From: Pseudorhodoplanes sinuspersici
Lineage (GTDB): Bacteria > Pseudomonadota > Alphaproteobacteria > Rhizobiales > Xanthobacteraceae
Assembly (NCBI RefSeq): GCF_002119765.1
Contig: NZ_CP021112.1
Span: forward strand, 3,466,501 to 3,530,500
Length of the DNA stretch: 64,000 nucleotides
Direction of reading: 5' to 3'
Shown here: piece by piece, positions 16,410 through 24,802 of the stretch
Layout of the letters: the number at the start of each line of letters is the position of its first letter
How positions within the stretch are numbered: position 1 is the stretch's first letter
Notes under the pieces: model-generated
What the model was told of the DNA's origin: nothing
The model's database searches: none
The model's input: only the letters and a program-made list of their open reading frames with translations
Translations under genes and position numbers: made by a program

Positions 16410-17438
16410 TCAGTTGATGACGTTTTCGGTAAACCACTGTCTCCATACGCCGGTTTTCTCGGCGCGGAGCTTGTGATCAATCACCAGCGATTCCTTGTTC
16501 CACTGGTCCGGTGTTGTGAAGACGCCCGGCAGTTTGGCCACTTCCGGGTCGAGTTTGGCATTGGTGACGACGGGACTGCCTTTCTTCACCGTCGCAATCT
16601 CTTTCTGCACTTCAGGATCGAGCAGGATGTTGACGAACTTGTAGGCGAGATCGGCATTCTTCGAGCCCTTCATGATGCCGATGGTGTCGACGCCGAGAAC
16701 GGCGCCTTCCTTCGGAATCGCGACGTTCAGCTTCACGCCCTGGCTCGCAATATAATAGGCGTTCATGGACAGCATGACTTGCACTGGCGCTTCGCCATTC
16801 TGCATGAGTTGCTGCGAGGCCGCGTCGTTGGCGTAGTAAGCCTTGAAGTTCGGCTTCAGCGCTTTCAGCTTGGCGCTGCCCTTTTCCCAGTTCGCGGCAT
16901 CGGCGCCTTCAAGCTTGGCCGCAACAGCGACGAGATGACTGGTGTCGAAATCGGGCGCCGACAGTTTGCCTTTCAGTTCAGGTTTCCAGAGATCGGCCCA
17001 GCTATCGAATTTGATATCGGCCGGCACGAGATCGGGACGATACACGATGGTGTAGACATAGGCCCATGAGCCAATGTGATAGGGGCTGATCTTGGCCTGA
17101 TCGACCAGAAATTTCGCATTGGGGATCTTGGCCATATCCAACGTCTCATAGAGACCGTCATTGGCATAGAGCCATCCGACATGTGACGTCGTGAAGGTGA
17201 CGTCGCTTTCCGGGCTGCCCTTGGCGAGTTTCGCCTTGTTCAGCCGGTCGATGGTGCCACCGGTGACGAACTCGACGTCAGCGCCGGTTTCCGCCTTGAA
17301 TTTCTTGGCGACGGTCTGCTCGATCAGTTCTTTCCAGCTGCCGCCCCAGCTCGAGATGATCAGTTTTTCGGCAGCGAATGATGGTGCCGCCCACATGGTG
17401 ACTGCGAGTGCCGCGGATGCGACGAGAATTCGTTTCAT
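16410..17438 (-). CDS. ABC importer periplasmic binding protein (PotD/family 1 type)
   Basis: 342 residues from the ATG at 17436-17438, which is placed seven bases after GGGAG; an ATG two codons upstream is too close to that site. A Sec signal peptide is clear (MKRILVASAALAVTMWAAPSFAA). The mature protein starts EKLIISSWGGSWKELIEQTV and shows the two-lobe pattern of polyamine/thiamine/iron-type binding proteins (DVTFTTSHVGWLYANDGLYE). It delivers the substrate to the permeases encoded next. A polyamine-like compound is possible but unproven. Confidence 0.87.
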   Translation of the reverse strand: MKRILVASAALAVTMWAAPSFAAEKLIISSWGGSWKELIEQTVAKKFKAETGADVEFVTGGTIDRLNKAKLAKGSPESDVTFTTSHVGWLYANDGLYETLDMAKIPNAKFLVDQAKISPYHIGSWAYVYTIVYRPDLVPADIKFDSWADLWKPELKGKLSAPDFDTSHLVAVAAKLEGADAANWEKGSAKLKALKPNFKAYYANDAASQQLMQNGEAPVQVMLSMNAYYIASQGVKLNVAIPKEGAVLGVDTIGIMKGSKNADLAYKFVNILLDPEVQKEIATVKKGSPVVTNAKLDPEVAKLPGVFTTPDQWNKESLVIDHKLRAEKTGVWRQWFTENVIN

Positions 17439-17651
17439 GCCCATACTCCCTCTCTGTGATCGTCCCGAGGGCAAGCAATTTGCGCGCCATCGGGTGACGC
17501 CAAGTTCTGCAATGGAACTCCCGTGCAACGATTTCCATTACGTCGTGCCCTTCAAAAGCTTCTTCCCTTCGTGCCGCTCGGCACGATCTTTTCTTCATTG
17601 TCCGTCATCGCCGCGCCCGACACGCGTGTAACGGTTATGCTGTGTCGCGGA

Positions 17652-18068
17652 TCAGCCCCGATCCGCAGGAATCTCCGCAATGATGTCGATCTCCATGAGA
17701 TATTCAGGTTTGGCGAGGCCCTGGACGATGATTCCGGTCGATACCGGAAAAACGCCTTTCAGCCACTTGCCGACGACACGATACACCGCCTCGCGATAAG
17801 CGCGATCGGTGATGTAAATTGTGATCTTGACGATGTCTTGCAGCGTCGCGCCAGCTTCCTCGAGCAGGATCTTCGCGCATTTCATCGCGTTTTCGGTCTG
17901 CGCTGCCGCATCGCCGATACCGACGATCTTGCCGTCAAGATCCATCGCGGTCTGACCGCGCAGATAGACCGTGTTGCCGGCGCGCACGGCCATGCACACA
18001 TCGTTATCGAGCTGCTGTTCGGGATAGGCGTCGCGCGTGTTGAATTTGCGGATACGAAGATGGGACAC
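17652..18068 (-). CDS. Rid-family (YjgF/YER057c/UK114) protein lacking the deaminase Arg
   Basis: 138 residues with the Rid fold: AVRAGNTVYLRGQTAMDLDGKIVG, QTENAMKCAKILLEEAGATLQDIVKITIYITD and EYLMEIDIIAEI. In RidA the enamine/imine deaminase needs an Arg in a P-A-R-T/S motif; here the motif reads FPVSTG, with Ser in the Arg position. It therefore fits the non-RidA subfamilies rather than a classical deaminase. It ends an operon with a flavin reductase and an HpaB-type monooxygenase, so it may act on a reactive product of that hydroxylation. The 213 bases between it and the ABC operon hold nothing I can identify. Confidence 0.85.
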   Translation of the reverse strand: MSHLRIRKFNTRDAYPEQQLDNDVCMAVRAGNTVYLRGQTAMDLDGKIVGIGDAAAQTENAMKCAKILLEEAGATLQDIVKITIYITDRAYREAVYRVVGKWLKGVFPVSTGIIVQGLAKPEYLMEIDIIAEIPADRG

Positions 18069-18082
18069 GGCGACGATGACTC

Positions 18083-18586
18083 CTATGCTGCCAATAATCT
18101 GCGGAAATTGCGGTCGGCGAATAATAGAGGTGCGCCATCGCGGTTGTCGACTTCGACAACCTCGCCGATCAGAATGCGGTGGGTGCCGAAATCGAACGTG
18201 GATGCTGTCTTGCAGTCGAATGCTGCGAGCGCATTTTGCAGGACGGGAGCGGTGGTTGCGAGTTGCTGCCAGCGGCCGCTGGCGAAACGGTCGTGCCGCA
18301 TCTCTGGGATCATGCCGGCAAATGTCTTGGCAACGATCTCCTGATCGTCAGCCAGTACATTCGCTGCGAAAACACCGTTGGCCAGAATCGTGTCGAGCGC
18401 GCGGTTATCGCGATGCACGCAGGCGACGACAGACGGCGGTTCCATTGACAGCGAGCATAGGGTCGAGACCGTAATACCGGCGCGCCCGGCCGCGCCATCC
18501 GTGGTGAGGACGGCGACGCCGGACGCAGTGCGTCGCATCGTCTCCCGGAAACGATCGGCCAAGTCCGGTTTTACGGCTTGTGTCAT
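18083..18586 (-). CDS. Flavin reductase (HpaC/RutF-like)
   Basis: 167 residues from the ATG at 18584-18586, which overlaps the stop of the HpaB-type gene (ATGA); the longer upstream frame is a shadow. The flavin-reductase split-barrel begins RFRETMRRTASGVAVLTTDG, with SLSMEPPSVVACVHRDNRALDTI and the C-terminal HRILIGEVVEVD. It reduces FAD or FMN with NAD(P)H and hands it to the monooxygenase. Translational coupling with the monooxygenase gene supports a dedicated two-component system. Confidence 0.88.
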   Translation of the reverse strand: MTQAVKPDLADRFRETMRRTASGVAVLTTDGAAGRAGITVSTLCSLSMEPPSVVACVHRDNRALDTILANGVFAANVLADDQEIVAKTFAGMIPEMRHDRFASGRWQQLATTAPVLQNALAAFDCKTASTFDFGTHRILIGEVVEVDNRDGAPLLFADRNFRRLLAA

Positions 18587-20037
18587 GCTTTCCCGATGGT
18601 CACGCGATCGGAAAGATCGGCGGCGCGCTTTACAAAGTCGAGGGGGCCTGAGAAGTCGAAGGAATTGTAGACCGCCGCCAGATGATTGAAATGCGGCGCC
18701 TGTGCGAATTGGATGAAGGTCAGCCGATGACCGGCATAGTCCGAATTGAGCAGGTCGCGGGCGAAGGCCAGCAGCTTGCGGCGATCCTCGGCCTGCCAAT
18801 TGTCGTTGAGGCTGTAGAATTTCTCCAGCCAGCTTCCCGATCCGGCGGACTTGAAAGCGGCTTCGTTCGGGGTGACGCAGATCTGGCCGCCGCACAATTC
18901 ACGGGCGATGTGCATCATCTGCGGCAGGTTCGCACAGGCAAAAATGCGCCCGGCATACAGCATCGACTGGTTGGGCATCAGCAGGTCGCCGGGGCTCTTC
19001 TGTGCAGCAGCGATCGCGGCTGTGAGATGAGCATTGATGCCTTCACGATAGCAGACAAGATCGGCCAGCTTCTCACGCACGGCCTGCATCTTGTCGAGGC
19101 CGGTCTGCTTTGCGTTCCACATCGCGGCGCCGATCATCATGTCGGCGACGTAGAGAATGCGCAGCGTATAGGGGAAGGCCGAGTAACGGTGCAGCGTGCC
19201 GCGGATATATTGCGCCGCTTTGGTGTGGCGATAGAAGAAGACGTCCTCCCAGGGGATCAGGACGTTGTCCAGCACCATCAGGAAGTCGACTTCGTCGAAT
19301 TTATTGGCGAGCGGATAATCGGCTGCGCTGGCGCGGCCGGCGAAACCAGACCGCGCGATATGCTTGACGCCGGGCGCGCCCATTTTGACGATGCCGCCGA
19401 CGGCATAGTCGGACAACTGTTCGTTGGTCCAGGCGCCGACTGTAGGCTTGAGGAAGGCCTGATCCGCATAGCCTGAAGCGGTTTCGTATTTCGCGCCGCG
19501 GACGATGATGCCGGCATCGGTCTCCTTGACCACATGCACCATCATGTCCGGGTCCTGATCCTGCGGCGCTTTCGAGCGGTCGCCTTTGGGATCGGTGTTG
19601 GCAGACACATGGAAGACGTCGGTCTCGATCACCGCCTGGATGTGGTTGGCGATATTGTCGCCAAAGCGCGGATCGATCTCGTTGAGAACATCGCGGCCAT
19701 CATAGAGCGACCACATCTCACCGACAGTTTCGTCGCCAACGCGAGTCACGACACCGCCGATATCGTTCATCACCGCATCGCAGGCGGCCCATTTATCGTG
19801 CCAGTCCTTCTGCTCGCGCGGCAGGCGGTTGAAGATCGAATGCTGGCTGTTGTCCTCGACATAGGTCAGGGTCGAGGCGTGAACGTCTTCGTGCTGCATG
19901 TCGTACATGCGGGCACGGATATCGACGATCGGCTTCAAGGCGACGTGCTTGGTGGGATCTGCGACCTTTTCACCGTCGATCCAGATTTCCCGTCCGTCCC
20001 GCAGGCCTTCGCGGTACTGCTCGCCCGTTCGGATCAT
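18583..20037 (-). CDS. HpaB-type flavin-dependent monooxygenase, large component
   Basis: 484 residues from the ATG at 20035-20037, preceded by GGAGAGAGAAG. The 4-hydroxyphenylacetate 3-hydroxylase family pattern is recognisable: MIRTGEQYREGLRDGREIWIDGEKV, a middle acyl-CoA-dehydrogenase-like FAD region (VDFLMVLDNVLIPWEDVFFYRH), and a helical C-terminal domain. It uses reduced FAD from the partner reductase and O2 to hydroxylate a phenolic or heteroaromatic substrate. The gene is divergent from a LysR regulator. The true substrate is unknown; 4-hydroxyphenylacetate is only the family archetype, and no homoprotocatechuate genes are nearby. Confidence 0.87.
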   Translation of the reverse strand: MIRTGEQYREGLRDGREIWIDGEKVADPTKHVALKPIVDIRARMYDMQHEDVHASTLTYVEDNSQHSIFNRLPREQKDWHDKWAACDAVMNDIGGVVTRVGDETVGEMWSLYDGRDVLNEIDPRFGDNIANHIQAVIETDVFHVSANTDPKGDRSKAPQDQDPDMMVHVVKETDAGIIVRGAKYETASGYADQAFLKPTVGAWTNEQLSDYAVGGIVKMGAPGVKHIARSGFAGRASAADYPLANKFDEVDFLMVLDNVLIPWEDVFFYRHTKAAQYIRGTLHRYSAFPYTLRILYVADMMIGAAMWNAKQTGLDKMQAVREKLADLVCYREGINAHLTAAIAAAQKSPGDLLMPNQSMLYAGRIFACANLPQMMHIARELCGGQICVTPNEAAFKSAGSGSWLEKFYSLNDNWQAEDRRKLLAFARDLLNSDYAGHRLTFIQFAQAPHFNHLAAVYNSFDFSGPLDFVKRAADLSDRVTIGKA

Positions 20038-20054
20038 CGTCTTCTCTCTCCGCG

Positions 20055-20113
20055 CTTTGACCTGGATCAAAGTTTGCGCGGCGCAACTAAATCGGTAAAA
20101 TAGTTTATTCTAT
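20055..20113. promoter_or_regulatory. Control region between HpaB-type and LysR genes
   Basis: Three dyads are visible. TTGACCTGGATCAA (20057-20070) resembles an FNR/FixK box (TTGA-N6-TCAA). TTGCGCGGCGCAA (20074-20086) is a perfect dyad of the LysR T-N11-A form. ATAG (20100-20103)/CTAT (20110-20113) is a short dyad. A -10-like TAAAAT (20096-20101) faces the LysR gene. LysR control of both genes is the usual logic; an oxygen-responsive input is speculative. Confidence 0.45.
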
Positions 20114-20149
20114 CAATCTTCATCGGATTTTCTGATGAAGGAAGGGCCT

Positions 20150-21106
20150 ATGAACCTCTCGTTGCGCCAGCTCCGGTATGTAGTGGCCGCCGCCGATAGC
20201 GGTCATGTCACCGATGCGGCCAGGCGGTTGAACGTGTCGCAGCCCTCGATTTCCAGTGCCATTGCGGAGCTGGAAGCCGAAATCGGCGTCCCGCTCTTCA
20301 TCCGCCACCATGCCCGTGGGGTGACGTTGACCCCCGTTGGCGAGCGGGTGGTGAACGAAGCCCGCCTCTTGCTCAAGCATGCTCAGGATTTCACCCAGAA
20401 CGCCATCGAACTCGGCGACGCACTGAAAGGCGAAATCTCGGTCGGTTGCTTTCTGACTTTAGCGATCCGGTTCATGCCTGGCTTGCTTGCCGGTTTTGCG
20501 CAGAAATATCCCGGCATTACCGTGCAGCTGCAGGAGGGGGATCAGGAAGAGATGATCTCGATGATGCAGGCCGGACGGATCGAACTGGCGCTGGCCTATA
20601 ATCTTGCCGTACCGGATGAAATCGACGCCGAACCGCTGATCGATCTGCCGCCCTATGCGATCGTTGCCGCCAATCATCCATTGGCGCGCCGCCGCTCGAT
20701 CAGCCTGAAGGACCTGGCTGAAGAACCCTTTATCCTGTTGGATTTGCCGCATTCGCGGGATTATTTTTTCGGTCTCTTCCGGGCGGTCGGACTGTCGCCG
20801 CGCATTGTTTTCCGCTCACGGTCGCAGGAGCTGATCCGCGGGCTGGTCGCACACGGGCATGGCTTTGCGATCCAGAATGCGATCCCCGCCACAACGATCG
20901 CCTATGACGGTAACAGCATCGCGGTGCTGGCGCTGGATGAGACGTTGCCGCCGACGCGCATCATGACCTTGCGATTGAAGCACTATGCGACACGCCCTGC
21001 TGTCCAGGCTTTCCAGGACTACGTGCACACCGCTTTTTCGACGTCCGGCATCTTCGCGCCGGGATCAATAACCCCGCCCCGGGTCAATCCGGTGAAGAGG
21101 CGGTAG
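20150..21106 (+). CDS. LysR-family transcriptional regulator
   Basis: 318 residues from the ATG at 20150 (MNLSLRQLRYVVAAADSG), with AAGGAAGGG just upstream; a start five codons earlier is less likely. The N-terminal winged helix-turn-helix (VTDAARRLNVSQPSISSAIAELEAEIGVPLF) is followed by a LysR substrate domain (GEISVGCFLTLAIRFMPGLLAGF). It is divergent from the HpaB/flavin reductase/Rid operon, the expected target. Its last 42 bases overlap the convergent GhrA-like gene. Confidence 0.92.
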   Translation: MNLSLRQLRYVVAAADSGHVTDAARRLNVSQPSISSAIAELEAEIGVPLFIRHHARGVTLTPVGERVVNEARLLLKHAQDFTQNAIELGDALKGEISVGCFLTLAIRFMPGLLAGFAQKYPGITVQLQEGDQEEMISMMQAGRIELALAYNLAVPDEIDAEPLIDLPPYAIVAANHPLARRRSISLKDLAEEPFILLDLPHSRDYFFGLFRAVGLSPRIVFRSRSQELIRGLVAHGHGFAIQNAIPATTIAYDGNSIAVLALDETLPPTRIMTLRLKHYATRPAVQAFQDYVHTAFSTSGIFAPGSITPPRVNPVKRR

Positions 21107-22000
21107 TCCCTGGCGCACGAGACGAATGCTTTCCGCGACCTCGCGGGCCGCGACCTCCGGCACGGTGATGCTGGCCAGGTGCGGCGTGATCAGCACGTTG
21201 TCCATGCCCCAGAAGACGTGGTCCTTTGGCAAAGGCTCGACCGTGAAGACATCGAGGGTCGCTTCCGCGATTTGCCCCGATTTTAGCGCTGCAATCAGTG
21301 CGGTTTCATCGACGACCGCGCCACGTGACGCATTGACCAGCTTTGCGCCCCACGGCAGCAACGACAGGCGTTGCGCATCGAGCAATCCGCGCGTCTCCGA
21401 CGTCAGCGGCAGCAGGATGATCAGGATCTCGGTTTCGCCGAGGAACGTATCGAGCGTTTCAAGTCCTGCGCTGCATTTGACGTTGGCAATCTGCTTGAGG
21501 CTTCGGCTCCAGCCGCGCACATCGAAGCCGACGCCGGCGAGGGCCGCTGCGGCAGGTGTGCCGAGTTCGCCAAGTCCAAGCACTCCGACGCGGATATCCG
21601 ATAACGCGCGTGGATGCACGTAACGCCATTCGCTGCGGCGCTGAGCGCGCTCGAAAATGGGAATGTCGCGGGCATAGCGGATGGCAGCAAACAGCACATA
21701 CGACGTCATCAACGATACCATGCCGGTATCGGAGAGGCGCGTAATCGGTACATCCGGCAGGTCGTTGCGTCCGACCAGAGAGTCGACGCCGGCGCCGAGA
21801 TTGGTCACGAGCTTCAGATTGGGAAACCGCGAAAAAAAGCCGGATGGTGGTTTCCAGGCCAGCGCATAATGCACGTTGGCCGGATCGACGGCTTCCGGAT
21901 CGGTATGAAAGTCGAGGTCGGGCAATTCGTTGGTCAGCGTGGCTTTCCAGGCCCTCGGGTCGTCGAATTCACTGTAGAAAATAAGCGCGTCGCGGCTCAT
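21065..22000 (-). CDS. D-2-hydroxyacid dehydrogenase, GhrA-like (glyoxylate/hydroxypyruvate reductase)
   Basis: 311 residues, matching GhrA. Rossmann motif GVLGLGELGTPAAAALAGVGFDVRGWSR. Catalytic Arg lies in LVNASRGAVVDE, Glu in DVFTVEPLP and His in LITPHLASIT; the C-terminus RIDPGRGY is typical of the family. It reduces glyoxylate, hydroxypyruvate or a related 2-oxoacid with NADPH. The gene follows and overlaps an AroQ-like gene by four bases. Its end overlaps the end of the convergent LysR gene, so the transcripts are antisense to each other there. Confidence 0.87.
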   Translation of the reverse strand: MSRDALIFYSEFDDPRAWKATLTNELPDLDFHTDPEAVDPANVHYALAWKPPSGFFSRFPNLKLVTNLGAGVDSLVGRNDLPDVPITRLSDTGMVSLMTSYVLFAAIRYARDIPIFERAQRRSEWRYVHPRALSDIRVGVLGLGELGTPAAAALAGVGFDVRGWSRSLKQIANVKCSAGLETLDTFLGETEILIILLPLTSETRGLLDAQRLSLLPWGAKLVNASRGAVVDETALIAALKSGQIAEATLDVFTVEPLPKDHVFWGMDNVLITPHLASITVPEVAAREVAESIRLVRQGLPPLHRIDPGRGY

Positions 22001-22467
22001 GCCTTGTCCGCCTTTGCCTTGTCCGCCCTTGCCAGAAGCTCGACCATTGCGGTGATGGCCAGTTCATAGCCGAGCGGTCCGAGGCCGGCGACGATGCCGG
22101 TCGCGGCTTTTGAAATGAACGAATGATGCCGGAACGGCTCACGCTTGTAGATATTGCTCATATGCACTTCGATGATCGGCTTTTCGAAAGAGAGCAGCGC
22201 GTCGAGGATTGCGATCGATGTGTAGGTCAGCCCGGCGCCGTTGATCAGCAGGCCATCGGCATCCAGCCTTGCCGCCTGGATCCAGTCGATCAACTCGCCT
22301 TCATGATTTGACTGCCGAAAGTCCAGGCTGACGCCGAGGCTTTCCGCATGTTGGCGGCAGCGTGCTTCGATCTGCGGGAAACTTTCCGACCCATAGGTTC
22401 CCTTGCTGTCCAGCCCGTAGAGATTAGCGTTGGGCCCATTGAGAAAAGTGATCCGCCGTTGCGTCAC
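21997..22467 (-). CDS. AroQ-like (type II dehydroquinase fold) protein with altered active site
   Basis: 156 residues from the GTG at 22465-22467, preceded by CGGAG; a TTG ten codons upstream lacks a ribosome site. The fold motifs of type II 3-dehydroquinate dehydratase are plain: LNGPNANLYG, RQSNHEGELIDWI, IEVHMSNIYKREPFRHHS. However, the lid Arg five residues before the catalytic Tyr25 is Asp20 (normally R-E-P-x-x-Y-G, here DSKGTYG), and the catalytic His of the T-H-T-S motif is Tyr82 (LTYTS). Ordinary dehydratase activity is therefore doubtful. It is coupled to a GhrA-like dehydrogenase gene and divergent from a flavin hydroxylase. Confidence 0.8.
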   Translation of the reverse strand: MTQRRITFLNGPNANLYGLDSKGTYGSESFPQIEARCRQHAESLGVSLDFRQSNHEGELIDWIQAARLDADGLLINGAGLTYTSIAILDALLSFEKPIIEVHMSNIYKREPFRHHSFISKAATGIVAGLGPLGYELAITAMVELLARADKAKADKA

Positions 22468-22603
22468 GGTCTGCTCCGATAAGAGGAAAATTTGCAAGAA
22501 GGCATTAGTAAAAGAAGACGTTAGCGAGAGTCCATCCGGATTGATACGGTTATGCTGCTACCGGTTCAAAATGCAAAGCATCGATCGGCGAGAGTTGGAC
22601 ACG

Positions 22604-23848
22604 ATGGAGCAGAGCCCGTCTTCTCCGCGCAACATGAGCGCCCGCTGCTGCATTGTCGGCGGCGGCCCCGCAGGCATGATGCTCGGCTATCTCCTCGGCC
22701 GCGCGGGCATCGATACCATCGTGCTGGAAAAGCACGCCGATTTTCTGCGCGATTTTCGCGGCGACACCGTGCATCCCTCGACCATGCAGGTCATGGATGA
22801 GCTTGGCTTGTTGCAGGATTTTTTGAAGCGTCCGCACCAGAGAATAAGCAAACTGAGCGGCGAATTCGGCAGAGTCAGGCTCCGCATCGCTGATTTTACA
22901 CATGTTAAGACAAAGTGCCCGTTTGTTGCCTTCATGCCGCAATGGGACTTTTTGGACTTCATTGCGGATGCTGGCGAACGTTTTCCCAGCTTGAAGATTT
23001 TGAAGCGCACCGAAGTTGTCGATCTGCAGTGGAAGGGCGACACGGTGACCGGCGTCGTCGCCCGGACGCCTGAGGGTGAGCTTCGGATCACCGCCGATTT
23101 GACCGTCGGCTGCGACGGTCGGCATTCGATTGTGCGCGAGCGTGCCGGACTGGAGGTCGAGGACATCGGTGCGCCGATAGACGTGCTCTGGTTCCGTATC
23201 GGCAAGAGCGACGCTTTGATCGATCCGGTGCTTGCTCACGCCGAAAGGAGCGGGTTGCTGATCACACTCGACCGTGGAAACTATTGGCAATGCGCCTATG
23301 CCATACCGAAAGGCCAGATCGAAGCCTTGAAGGCGCGCGGCCTTCCGGCGTTCAAGAACAGCGTCGTCTCCATCCTGCCGGCGCTTGCCGAACACATCGA
23401 TGATCTCAAGGATTGGGACGACATCAAGCTGCTGACAGTCACCATTAACCGTCTGAAAACGTGGTCGCTGCCCGGCTTGCTTTGCATCGGCGATGCCGCC
23501 CATGCCATGTCCCCGGTGGGCGGGGTCGGCATCAATCTGGCGATTCAGGATGCGGTGGCGACAGCCAATATTCTGGCGCAGAAACTACGGCATGGCGCCG
23601 TGAACGCGGACGATCTCGATGCCGTTCGCGCGCGACGGCTCTTTCCGGTGAAAGTGATTCAGGCGGCTCAAGTGCAGGTCCAGAACCGCATCATCAGTCC
23701 GGTATTGCAGGGCGGTGAACTCACGCCTCCACTGCTGCTTCGCATCGTCAATGCGGTGCCGTGGCTGCAGGGCATGATGGCGCGCGGCATCGGCTTTGGC
23801 GTGCGGCCCGAACATGTGCGTTCCCCGGAATGCCCGCCTTCACGGTAG
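22604..23848 (+). CDS. FAD-dependent aromatic hydroxylase (PHBH-like)
   Basis: 414 residues from the ATG at 22604; an ATG at 22571 is an alternative. FAD motifs: CCIVGGGPAGMMLGYLLGRAGID at the N-terminus, TVGCDGRHSIVRERAG in the middle (DG motif), and GLLCIGDAAHAMSPVGGVGINLAIQDA near residue 300. It hydroxylates an aromatic or polyketide-like ring with NAD(P)H and O2. The divergent partner pair codes an AroQ-like protein and a hydroxyacid dehydrogenase, which hints at one small pathway. The substrate is unknown. Confidence 0.85.
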   Translation: MEQSPSSPRNMSARCCIVGGGPAGMMLGYLLGRAGIDTIVLEKHADFLRDFRGDTVHPSTMQVMDELGLLQDFLKRPHQRISKLSGEFGRVRLRIADFTHVKTKCPFVAFMPQWDFLDFIADAGERFPSLKILKRTEVVDLQWKGDTVTGVVARTPEGELRITADLTVGCDGRHSIVRERAGLEVEDIGAPIDVLWFRIGKSDALIDPVLAHAERSGLLITLDRGNYWQCAYAIPKGQIEALKARGLPAFKNSVVSILPALAEHIDDLKDWDDIKLLTVTINRLKTWSLPGLLCIGDAAHAMSPVGGVGINLAIQDAVATANILAQKLRHGAVNADDLDAVRARRLFPVKVIQAAQVQVQNRIISPVLQGGELTPPLLLRIVNAVPWLQGMMARGIGFGVRPEHVRSPECPPSR

Positions 23849-23872
23849 ACAATTCGGGCGCGCCCTGGCCCG

Positions 23873-24097
23873 CTAGGGTTCTTCATCCACTTCGGGCGAC
23901 AATAGTTCGACCAGCTCGGCGACCTGACCGCTCGGCAACGGCTGGCCATCATTGATCAGCGCTTCGTCATTATTAACCCACGCCATCGCTTGAACGAGCT
24001 GTTCGGCGGTGGCTTGGGTCGCCACGACGGCTGTGACGAGTTCGTCGTCAACCGGCCCAAGTATCGAAATGATCTCATCGCGCGTGAGAGCAGCCAT
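23873..24097 (-). CDS. Conserved hypothetical small acidic protein
   Basis: 74 residues from the ATG at 24095-24097, preceded by a strong AGGAGGAATCGA; the longer upstream frame is not needed. The sequence MAALTRDEIISILGPVDDELV...AELVELLSPEVDEEP is rich in Asp/Glu/Ala and contains no Cys, membrane helix or known catalytic motif. I recall similar short proteins in rhizobial genomes, but no function. It lies alone between two catabolic clusters. Confidence 0.65.
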   Translation of the reverse strand: MAALTRDEIISILGPVDDELVTAVVATQATAEQLVQAMAWVNNDEALINDGQPLPSGQVAELVELLSPEVDEEP

Positions 24098-24292
24098 TCG
24101 ATTCCTCCTGGCGATTTCGCTATCTACAAAACCGGCGGCGTAACCTGCTGTTCCAACGGGGTCCTCTGCACGCTGCTGCATGACGCCTCAAAGGCGATAT
24201 CGTCAGTGCCGCAAATGATATGGCGGTGCGGCTCAGCTTCGCAACATCATCGGGTCAATATTGTTCCTCCCGCCATCTTTCCCGGTCCGGGA

Positions 24293-24799
24293 TCAGACCT
24301 GCCGGTATTGCCCGCGATAGAATAGCAGCGCATCGCTCCGTTCGGAAAGGTGAAACGCGGCCACGCGCCCGATCGCGATCGTTGTATTGTGGAAGCGGAA
24401 TGTCTCTTCCAGCGTGCAATCGATCGCGCCGATGGCATCGGAGAAAACAGGGGCGCCGGTCGTCAGTGTTCGCCAGCGGCCCGGCTCGAAACGATCATGG
24501 CCCTTGAGTGCGCCGCGGCCACCAAAGGAATCAGCCAGCGCCTGTTCGCTGCCTGGCAAATAATTGATCGCGAAGTGGCGGCTCTGCAGCACCGCCTGGA
24601 GCGCGTGGGTGCGGTCATCGATCGAGACAAGCATCGATGGTGGATCGGCCGTGACATGCGTCGCCGATAGCGCCAGGAAGCCGGCCGGGCCGTCCTCGCC
24701 TTGCGCGGTGACGACGCTCACGCCGATCGCGCGCATGCCAAGCGCGCGCCAGAATGTCTTGGCATCGATGGGCGCAGTCGTTGAAGGGTTTTCGCTCAT
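24293..24799 (-). CDS. Flavin reductase family protein
   Basis: 168 residues with the flavin-reductase-like FMN-binding split barrel: FWRALGMRAIGVSVVTAQGEDGPAGFLALSATHVTADPPSMLVSIDDRTHALQAV, and the end TIAIGRVAAFHLSERSDALLFYRGQYRQV. It starts three bases after the stop of the LLM-type monooxygenase gene, so it most likely supplies reduced FMN to that enzyme. It is the second such reductase in the window; the other serves the HpaB-type enzyme. Confidence 0.86.
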   Translation of the reverse strand: MSENPSTTAPIDAKTFWRALGMRAIGVSVVTAQGEDGPAGFLALSATHVTADPPSMLVSIDDRTHALQAVLQSRHFAINYLPGSEQALADSFGGRGALKGHDRFEPGRWRTLTTGAPVFSDAIGAIDCTLEETFRFHNTTIAIGRVAAFHLSERSDALLFYRGQYRQV

Positions 24800-24802
24800 G
24801 AC

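Noticed and set aside
21997-22467. Plain aroQ for aromatic amino acid biosynthesis.
   Set aside because: Two catalytic residues are replaced and no shikimate gene is nearby, so the symbol was not assigned.
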